Source of the DNA: Planctomycetota bacterium
Lineage (GTDB): Bacteria > Planctomycetota > PUPC01 > DSUN01
DNA: 7,678 nt
Direction of reading: 5' to 3'
Assembly: GCA_016872875.1 (NCBI GenBank)
Contig: VGYW01000397.1
Coordinates: 1-7,678 of the forward strand
Shown here: positions 1 through 4,800 of the stretch, in pieces
Layout: every line of letters starts with the position of its first letter
How positions within the stretch are numbered: position 1 is the first letter of the stretch
Translations under genes and position numbers: made by a program
Notes under the pieces: generated by a model
What the model saw: the letters and a program-made list of their open reading frames with translations, nothing else
What the model was told of the DNA's origin: nothing
Database searches by the model: none

Positions 1-19
1 GACCCTGGGGGGTTGCTTT

Positions 20-80
20 GGTCATTGAGCATTTCGGGCTTGGAGATCGTTTGGTGCTTGCTGTTTGGCTCTTGGGATTT
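20..80. repeat. Degenerate low-complexity T/G-rich repeat tract
   Basis: This noncoding stretch, near the window edge and beyond the small minus-strand peptide gene, is built from loosely repeated units of the form TTTGG-N-NCTTG. Two adjacent 14-nt units, at 50-63 and 64-77, match at most positions, and a weaker relative precedes them at 31-43. It is visibly less GC-rich than the rest of the window. It resembles the degenerate strings of short TTTGG/CTTGGGATTT-like words that I associate with intergenic DNA of planctomycete-type genomes; that link is from memory and was not checked. No function is assigned. Confidence 0.4.
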
Positions 81-104
81 CCCGCATTTCGTGAGAAATG
101 CGGG
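81..104 (-). terminator. Perfect 10-bp hairpin directly after a stop codon
   Basis: Arms at 81-90 and 95-104 are perfect reverse complements around a 4-nt loop at 91-94. The arm is CCCGCATTTC. On the minus strand the hairpin begins on the base after the TAG stop (105-107) of the 43-residue peptide gene. There is no U-rich tail in either direction, so it is not a textbook intrinsic terminator. Its position suggests transcript-end formation or 3'-end protection. It could also be the edge of the adjoining repeat tract. Confidence 0.5.
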
Positions 105-236
105 CTAGGCCGCCCCCCAGAACCTCCACGACCCCATCCCAAGCGTCCCCCTGGCCATCTCGACCACCGTGCTGCCGATGCAGGCGAGCGACAGGGCCAG
201 CAGGACGAGCGCTCCCGCAACAAGCGCGCTTCGCAT
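105..236 (-). CDS. 43-residue hydrophobic membrane or secreted peptide
   Basis: A small ORF starts at ATG (234-236) and ends at TAG (105-107). The peptide begins MRSALVAGALVLLALSLACI, with one arginine, then a hydrophobic stretch of about 17 residues and a cysteine at position 19. A short tail carries Glu26, Arg28 and a Trp-rich end (WRFWGAA). This fits a single membrane span or a signal peptide. Cys19 hints at a lipoprotein, but the preceding S-L-A is not a standard lipobox. The start follows a GAGGGGG ribosome-binding sequence and lies 12 bp after the stop of the DUF5678-like gene, so the two are probably co-transcribed. It is followed at once by a perfect hairpin. I recognise no family. 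The tight spacing, ribosome-binding sequence and N-terminal profile support a real gene, but so short an ORF could arise by chance. Confidence 0.5.
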   Translation of the reverse strand: MRSALVAGALVLLALSLACIGSTVVEMARGTLGMGSWRFWGAA

Positions 237-248
237 GGCGTTGCCCCC

Positions 249-587
249 TCATTGGATATGGGACGTCATGTCGAACGGGCAGACGCAATCCACCAGGATG
301 TCCCGCTTGTCCAAGCCCCCCCGAAGCGTTTGCTCTTCCACCTCCTCGAGACTGTCGCCTGAGCAGTAGACCCGCTGGCGCGCGATCACGATCCAGCGGC
401 CCTCGTGCCTGGCGATTTCCTGTGCGTTCGCCAATCCCCACCTCATGTTCTCGATGAGCTCAGGGGTCACGCTGGCAGCGACTTGGGCAGCCGTCGGCCC
501 CTTCGCGCGGGGAGGCGCCGACCTCTCCTGGCCAGAATCGCCCCCCCTGGACGGCTCTTCGAGTTGGCCGCGTTCCCTATTGCCCAT
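249..587 (-). CDS. DUF5678-like small protein, 112 residues
   Basis: The start is the ATG at 585-587, chosen because AGGAG lies 8 nt upstream. A TTG nine codons earlier, at 614, sits inside a promoter palindrome and has no ribosome-binding site. Residues 1-45 are polar, charged and proline/glycine-rich (probably disordered). Residues 46-65 look helical (TPELIENMRWGLANAQEIAR). The C-terminal part reads EGRWIVIARQRVYCSGDSLE, then a helix and ILVDCVCP. This strand-strand-helix-strand pattern, with E-G-(K/R)-W/Y-V/I-A at its start and a gap-then-helix after a short hairpin, resembles DUF5678, a short domain of unknown role. There is no signal peptide or membrane segment, so it is likely cytoplasmic. 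It has its own promoter 25-60 bp upstream and is followed 12 bp later by a tiny hydrophobic peptide gene. That pairing is the only functional clue. The gene call is firm; the family is moderately sure. Confidence 0.78.
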   Translation of the reverse strand: MGNRERGQLEEPSRGGDSGQERSAPPRAKGPTAAQVAASVTPELIENMRWGLANAQEIARHEGRWIVIARQRVYCSGDSLEEVEEQTLRGGLDKRDILVDCVCPFDMTSHIQ

Positions 588-592
588 GGGCG
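588..592 (-). other. Spacer between AGGAG ribosome-binding site and the DUF5678-like start
   Basis: On the minus strand the string AGGAGAAACGCCCATG places AGGAG (596-600 on the plus strand as CTCCT) 8 nt before the ATG at 585-587. This spacing decides the start codon in favour of the 112-residue product over the 121-residue TTG-initiated reading. Confidence 0.6.
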
Positions 593-608
593 TTTCTCCT
601 GTCTTCTC

Positions 609-635
609 TGCCAAGAGTGATAATACCTCTTGGCA
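609..635. promoter_or_regulatory. Perfect 9-9-9 palindrome, putative operator over a -10 box
   Basis: TGCCAAGAG (609-617) and CTCTTGGCA (627-635) are perfect inverted 9-mers separated by 9 bp. Their centre contains the minus-strand -10 hexamer at 620-625, and the arm at 609-617 covers the predicted transcription start near 612-613. A dimeric repressor bound here would block the promoter of the DUF5678-like gene and the peptide gene. It also begins 9 nt after the stop of the propeller gene, so it could instead form a hairpin in that transcript. No U-tract follows it, which favours an operator. The cognate regulator is not identified. The helix-turn-helix gene at the far end of the window is a possibility only. 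Confidence 0.6.
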
Positions 636-648
636 TCGGGAAAGTCAA
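620..648 (-). promoter_or_regulatory. Sigma70-type promoter for the DUF5678-like/peptide pair
   Basis: On the minus strand, TTGACT (643-648) and TATTAT (620-625) are separated by exactly 17 bp. Each differs from the sigma70 consensus hexamer at one base. The predicted start near 612 gives a leader of about 25 nt containing the AGGAG ribosome-binding site. The -35 hexamer overlaps the TGA stop codon (645-647) of the upstream propeller gene. The small pair can therefore be transcribed independently even though it lies in the same direction as the large gene. Confidence 0.7.
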
Positions 649-3600
649 CGGACGGTGGTCTGCACGCGCTTCAGGATGTCTGCCGCCGCCTTGGCCTCCT
701 CGGTGCCGGGGAGGTCACGGACGACGGCCTCAAGGCGGGTGCGGCAGGCGCGGGCTCGCTCGAGCCAGCGAAGCATGCGCGTGGGGGGGTGGGGTATCTC
801 CTTGAAGGCCGGGGCGAAGCGGAAATCGGGCTCGCCCTTCTTCGCCTTGGAGGGGACGCGGAAGTCAGCAAGAGACGGGCTGAAGCCCGCACTACCAACC
901 GGGGCAAAGCCGGCGATGCTGGAGAATGACCAGCCTCGGCTGCCAGGCTTGACGAGGACGGCGAGGACGTGCCGCCCCTTCGTCACCCGCACGGCGAAGG
1001 GGTGGGCCGCCAGGTCGGTGGCCGCCGCGCCGTTGCCCGCCGCCATCGTGTCGTAGATGGCCTCGCCGTCGAGGTGCCAGGCCATGAACCAGTCGCCGCT
1101 CGCGTTCACGTAGAGGATGCCGTCGGCTGGGCACTCGACGGCGGCGAAGGCCCAGGCGAGGCTGGGCGTGGCGATGCGCACGCTCTTCGGGGCGTTCGCC
1201 ACGTCGGGCTTCTGCCCAGGGCGGAGGTCGAGCAGGCTCGTGAGGTGGACCGTGCCGGCGTCGGACGGGATGGCGAATGGTGGATACTCGCGGCCGGCGA
1301 CCGTGAGCTTGTCGGGGATCGCCTTCAGCTCCTCGGCGGCGAGCGGCGGGGCGTCGGGCGGGAGCGGCCCGAAGACCTGCCAGGCCTTCGGCCAGCCGAT
1401 GTCCTTCAGCGCGCCCTTCTCGATGGCCTTGGCCACGGCGACCGGCGGAATCTCCTCCTTCGGCTCGGCCTTGTAGTATTCGGGCTCGATGAGCACGAGG
1501 TAGGGATAGAGGCCGGGCTTGAGGTGGAGCGGCTCGTCGGGCTTGAGCTGCCGGCCGCCGAGCGATTGCCTGATGCCTCTGGCCTTGAGTGTCGGCACCA
1601 CGATCCGGTCGCGGGTGTTGTCCAGCATGGTCAACAGTGCCCCCGGTTCTTCCTTGCTGCTCACGCACCGGGGGTCAACGCGGGTGGTGAAGACAGGTAC
1701 GATGTCACCCGTCCCCTGAAGCTCGTAGGTCCGGCGGTAGAAAGGCGGGTCGTTGAAGGCGTGCTCGCGCGAGAGGGGCTTGAGGAGCTTCAGCTTCTCG
1801 GGCTCGGCGTTGGAAGCTGCACCTCCGAGCCAGAGCTCGGGCGCTCGGCAATCGAGGAGCTTGGCAACTGGCATCCAGCCCTCCGGCGTCGGCATCGGGG
1901 CGACGTCGCGTGGTGTGGCAGTGGTGGGCGGGGCGCCGAGGGATGCGAGGAGGGTCTTGGCGAGACGCTCGGCCTGGTAGCGCTTGCCCTCGGGCGTCGC
2001 CACGGCGATGCAGGTGAGGGCCTGGGGCGAGCGAACATACATGCGGTCACCCGCGAAGATCGGGCTGGCGCGCGTGCCGAGGTCAACCAGGTTTCGCGCC
2101 ACGAGGAGCAGCCGCTCGTCGGCCGTGGCGACGGCCGCCTGGCCGTGGGTCTGGTGGCCGCCGTGGGCGCCGCCGCCGGAGTCGAGGCAGAAGACGTAGC
2201 CGCCGGCCACCACGGGCGTGACGTCGTGCGCCACGGCGTTCTCCAGGGCCGGCTTCAGGCGGGCGAGGGGGCGGCCGGTCGTGGCGTCCTGCACGTGGAG
2301 CTCCACCCGCGCGTCTGGGCAGTGCGGGCCGCGCTCGAGGACGGGCATCGCGGTGAAGAGGAACTTGTCCGTGGCCACCGAGGGCGCAGCCATGCTGCCG
2401 AAGCCGCCATGCTCGTAGTTGCTCTCCCAAAGGTGTGAATAGCGCTCGCGCCCATCGGGTCCGCGCCTCACGCGGAAGGCGAGGCTCTGGGCCTGGGTGG
2501 TGGCGAACAGCGTGTCGGCGTTCGCGGCCAGCCGCAGGTCCTCGGGGCGATAGGAGCCGAGGCCAAGCTCGCCCTGGAGCCGCTTGAGGAGCGGAACGGC
2601 TTCCCGTTCCGCGCCATCCTCGCGCGACCAGCGGAGCTGGCCAGTGGCGGCGTCCAGGCAGTGAAGCGTCTTGGGCGGGCTGGTGACGTAGAGCGCGTCG
2701 CCGACGATGAACGGTCGCGTCTTCCCGCCAAGCTCGGGCTTCCGCCACGCCACGTTGATGCCCTTCTCGATGTCCCACGCCAGAGGCGGCGTGGCCTCGG
2801 GGAACACGCAGTCCGCCGTGGCTACAGGCGGCGCGCTCGCAGCCACCTTCCGCGGCTCGCGGAGCGAATAGGCGAGGCGGAGCCACGACGGCTCGCGGTC
2901 GCGGTGGACGCGGGCCAGGAGGATGTTGGCGCCCGCCGCGAGCTCGACGGGCACGACGGCGCCGCCGCGGCTGCGATAGCGCCAGGGCTTGGGCGCGTCG
3001 GCCCACACCAGGCGGCCGTTCATCCACACCTTCGCGAAGTCGCTTGCCTCCAGGCACAGCCAGGCCCTCTGGGCGGCGTCGGCCTTCAGTTCCGCGGCGC
3101 CGTACCAGAGCTCGCCCCTGAAGCGGTTGTAGACGCTCGGCTGCTCCCAGGGCGCCGTGAGGCGCGGCCCTTCGCATCTCACGGCCTGCCAGGCCTGCCT
3201 CGGGGCGTCGGCCCGCTTCGCCCCGAAGCGGTCGGTGTCCTGGAAGTGCTTCACGCCGGGGAGCGGGACGACCTCCGGAACGAGCGCCGTGTCGTTTTCG
3301 AGTCCCGCCCGCTGCTCGAGGGGGCCGAGGAGCTGCCAGTCGCGGATGGCCGTCCATTCCGCCTCCAGGCCGCTTTCGGGCGCTGGCGTGGGCAAAGCCG
3401 CGTCGGCAGGGGGAGGCACGTTGGCGAGCAGTTCTGCCGCCGCGACGCAGTAGTCGGGCGCCTTCGCCTCGTCTCCCGCCCAGTCGGGCGCCGCGGTGTC
3501 GGTCTGGGCCAGCGCCTCGTCGAGCGGCAGGGGGTAGTGCTGAAGCGCCAGATGCAGCGCGCGAATGTGGTGGATCACGCCGTTGATTGTTCGTAGTTCC

Positions 3601-4667
3601 GCCTTCAGGCGGTCCTCATCATCGAGCAACACGCCATCGAGCGCGCCGGCCTGTTCGCCGAGGCCGCCCGTGGCATGGAAGCGGCCGGTGACGGCCTTTC
3701 CGCCGCGGCCGCGGACCCGGCCTTCGTAGGCGCCCATGTCGCCGCTGGCCTTGAACGTGCCGCTCAGGGCGTGGCGGGCCAGGCGGGCGTCGAGTTCGAA
3801 CCTGAGCGCCAGGGGCGGCATCTGCGGCGTCTTCCCCCCGCCCGGAATCCAGCCGTCCGAATGAAGGAAGACGAGGAGCGTGCCGGCAACCCTCTCGCCG
3901 TCGAGCCGCAGCCCCGTCGCGTCGCCCTCGTGGAACCCGCCGTTCCAGGTCGGCGTCTGCACCCGAATCGGGGTGAAGCGGGTGCTCGGCACGATCAGCC
4001 GGACGAATATGGGGCGAATGACCAGCTCGGGCTGCTTCTCGCCCTTCTTCTTCGGCTCCCAGCGCACCCCGCCCTCAAGGACGAGGCCGAGGAGGAGGGC
4101 GTCCTTGTGAATGACGGCGTCAATTGCGTAGGCCTGCTTCCGCGGCGTCGTGTGCCCGGTCGGGATGAAGCGGTCCCACCACGACAGCGGCTCGCCGGGC
4201 GGCAGCTTCTCGTCGAGGGTCTGGTCGAGCCTGAACTCGATGCCGAGGGAGCCGCTGAGGCTGCCGGCGTCGAGCTTCGCCTGCGACGCGTCCACGGGGA
4301 AGCGGAGCGTGTTGCGCCAGGCGATGCCGGCGCCGTTGGCCAGGTGGAACCCGCGCCACTCCTGCATCGTGCCCTGGGACCAGGCGGGGACCTCGGCGAA
4401 GGCGGTCCGCCAGGCCCCGCCCGCCCTGCGGAGGACGAGGTGCAGGTCGTCGCGGTCGGCGCCCCCGTCGAGCCGGAGATAGAGGTGCTGCGTCGGCCCC
4501 TTCTCCCTGTCCGCCGCCTGACGCTTCCCGAGCTCGGCCAGCAGGGCATCGCGCACCGCCACCAGCTTGCCAAGCGCCGCGCCGCCCTCCCCCGGCCCTT
4601 CCGCGCCCAGGCAGGGCCAGTGAAGGGCTGCAAGGAGAACCAGAGCGCTGGCGCGGCACACGTCCAC
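645..4667 (-). CDS. Secreted giant PQQ-type beta-propeller protein, 1340 residues
   Basis: The start is the GTG at 4665-4667, with AAGGAG 6 nt upstream; a second GTG at 4661 is a weaker alternative. A signal peptide occupies residues 1-22 (hydrophobic ASALVLLAAL, cleavage expected after LGA), so the protein is exported. Residues 28-57 form a charged helix. About 60-430 is a beta-rich region of no family I recognise. About 435-610 is a jelly-roll-like module opening with WQLLGPL at Trp444. About 625-900 is a PQQ-like (BamB/YfgL-type) propeller, seen in ALYVTSPPKTLHCLDAATGQ then LRWSRED and in later partial blades such as DRMYVRSPQALTCIAVATPE. About 1085-1260 is a second module opening with WQVFGPL at Trp1096. 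A charged helical tail ends the protein. No catalytic motif is visible; such propellers usually serve as binding or assembly scaffolds. A palindromic repeat is read in frame near residues 1257-1265. The gene diverges from the metallohydrolase gene, hinting at a shared job. Family assignment of the propeller is confident; the function is not known. Confidence 0.93.
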   Translation of the reverse strand: MDVCRASALVLLAALHWPCLGAEGPGEGGAALGKLVAVRDALLAELGKRQAADREKGPTQHLYLRLDGGADRDDLHLVLRRAGGAWRTAFAEVPAWSQGTMQEWRGFHLANGAGIAWRNTLRFPVDASQAKLDAGSLSGSLGIEFRLDQTLDEKLPPGEPLSWWDRFIPTGHTTPRKQAYAIDAVIHKDALLLGLVLEGGVRWEPKKKGEKQPELVIRPIFVRLIVPSTRFTPIRVQTPTWNGGFHEGDATGLRLDGERVAGTLLVFLHSDGWIPGGGKTPQMPPLALRFELDARLARHALSGTFKASGDMGAYEGRVRGRGGKAVTGRFHATGGLGEQAGALDGVLLDDEDRLKAELRTINGVIHHIRALHLALQHYPLPLDEALAQTDTAAPDWAGDEAKAPDYCVAAAELLANVPPPADAALPTPAPESGLEAEWTAIRDWQLLGPLEQRAGLENDTALVPEVVPLPGVKHFQDTDRFGAKRADAPRQAWQAVRCEGPRLTAPWEQPSVYNRFRGELWYGAAELKADAAQRAWLCLEASDFAKVWMNGRLVWADAPKPWRYRSRGGAVVPVELAAGANILLARVHRDREPSWLRLAYSLREPRKVAASAPPVATADCVFPEATPPLAWDIEKGINVAWRKPELGGKTRPFIVGDALYVTSPPKTLHCLDAATGQLRWSREDGAEREAVPLLKRLQGELGLGSYRPEDLRLAANADTLFATTQAQSLAFRVRRGPDGRERYSHLWESNYEHGGFGSMAAPSVATDKFLFTAMPVLERGPHCPDARVELHVQDATTGRPLARLKPALENAVAHDVTPVVAGGYVFCLDSGGGAHGGHQTHGQAAVATADERLLLVARNLVDLGTRASPIFAGDRMYVRSPQALTCIAVATPEGKRYQAERLAKTLLASLGAPPTTATPRDVAPMPTPEGWMPVAKLLDCRAPELWLGGAASNAEPEKLKLLKPLSREHAFNDPPFYRRTYELQGTGDIVPVFTTRVDPRCVSSKEEPGALLTMLDNTRDRIVVPTLKARGIRQSLGGRQLKPDEPLHLKPGLYPYLVLIEPEYYKAEPKEEIPPVAVAKAIEKGALKDIGWPKAWQVFGPLPPDAPPLAAEELKAIPDKLTVAGREYPPFAIPSDAGTVHLTSLLDLRPGQKPDVANAPKSVRIATPSLAWAFAAVECPADGILYVNASGDWFMAWHLDGEAIYDTMAAGNGAAATDLAAHPFAVRVTKGRHVLAVLVKPGSRGWSFSSIAGFAPVGSAGFSPSLADFRVPSKAKKGEPDFRFAPAFKEIPHPPTRMLRWLERARACRTRLEAVVRDLPGTEEAKAAADILKRVQTTVR
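876..889. repeat. Intragenic GGGCTTCAGCCC-type palindrome
   Basis: CGGGCT and AGCCCG (876-881, 884-889) flank a 2-nt centre inside the propeller gene. With its flanks (about 876-898, GTAGTGCGGGCTTCAGCCCG on the minus strand) it looks like a dispersed repeat I recall from environmental bacterial genomes. It is translated as part of GSAGFSPSL near residue 1260, between a beta module and the charged tail. Repeat status rests on recognition, not on a second copy in this window. Confidence 0.45.
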
Positions 4668-4673
4668 GGGCGA

Positions 4674-4679
4674 CTCCTT
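4674..4679 (-). promoter_or_regulatory. Ribosome-binding site deciding the GTG start of the propeller gene
   Basis: AAGGAG on the minus strand lies 6 nt before the GTG at 4665-4667. This places the start 23 codons inside the longest open frame (which opens at 4736) and puts the signal peptide at the N-terminus, as expected for an exported protein. Confidence 0.75.
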
Positions 4680-4698
4680 GCCTTGTCGGGACGCGCTG

Positions 4699-4727
4699 AT
4701 TGTAGCGGGCAGTTGCTGGGCGCGCAA
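4699..4727 (-). promoter_or_regulatory. Probable promoter for the propeller gene
   Basis: On the minus strand TTGCGC (4722-4727) is followed after 17 bp by TACAAT (4699-4704). The -10 matches consensus at 5 of 6 bases and the -35 keeps the TTG. The predicted start near 4692 gives a leader of about 25 nt that includes the AAGGAG ribosome-binding site. Confidence 0.55.
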
Positions 4728-4729
4728 GC

Positions 4730-4758
4730 TGGACAAAGCGGAGGCTTCGGCGTATGCT
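4730..4758 (+). promoter_or_regulatory. Probable promoter for the metallohydrolase gene
   Basis: TGGACA (4730-4735, 5 of 6 to the -35 consensus) and TATGCT (4753-4758, 4 of 6) are separated by 17 bp. The predicted start near 4765 gives a leader of about 36 nt with AAGGAG at 4787-4792. Its -35 box lies 2 bp from the -35 box of the divergent promoter, so the two polymerases would compete for, or share, one control segment. Confidence 0.5.
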
Positions 4759-4786
4759 TACGGGCGCGCGGAGGCCCCTTTGCCGC

Positions 4787-4792
4787 AAGGAG
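4787..4792 (+). promoter_or_regulatory. Ribosome-binding site deciding the start of the metallohydrolase
   Basis: AAGGAG ends 8 nt before the ATG at 4801. The open frame extends upstream to an ATG at 4678, but that reading lacks a ribosome-binding site and would run through the predicted promoter. Confidence 0.75.
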
Positions 4793-4800
4793 ATTGGGAC

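Noticed and set aside
22..441. Minus-strand open frame of 139 codons overlapping the DUF5678-like gene
   Set aside because: It overlaps the better supported DUF5678-like frame and the peptide frame, is Arg/Gly-rich, and has no ribosome-binding site.
969..2438. Long plus-strand open frame of 489 codons opposite the propeller gene
   Set aside because: It is fully antisense to a well-supported reading frame with clear propeller motifs. Its composition and lack of motifs mark it as a shadow.
645..4667. Annotation of the propeller protein as a PQQ-dependent alcohol dehydrogenase
   Set aside because: The propeller occupies only about 275 residues, lacks the length and catalytic motifs of quinoprotein dehydrogenases, and better fits the PQQ-like scaffold type.
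4668..4736. Upstream extension of the propeller gene to the ATG at 4736
   Set aside because: The extension has no ribosome-binding site, covers the predicted promoter and would bury the signal peptide 23 residues inside the protein. The GTG at 4667 has AAGGAG at 6 nt.
4678..4800. Upstream extension of the hydrolase gene to the ATG at 4678
   Set aside because: It would translate through the promoter and overlap the leader of the divergent gene. The ATG at 4801 has AAGGAG at 8 nt.
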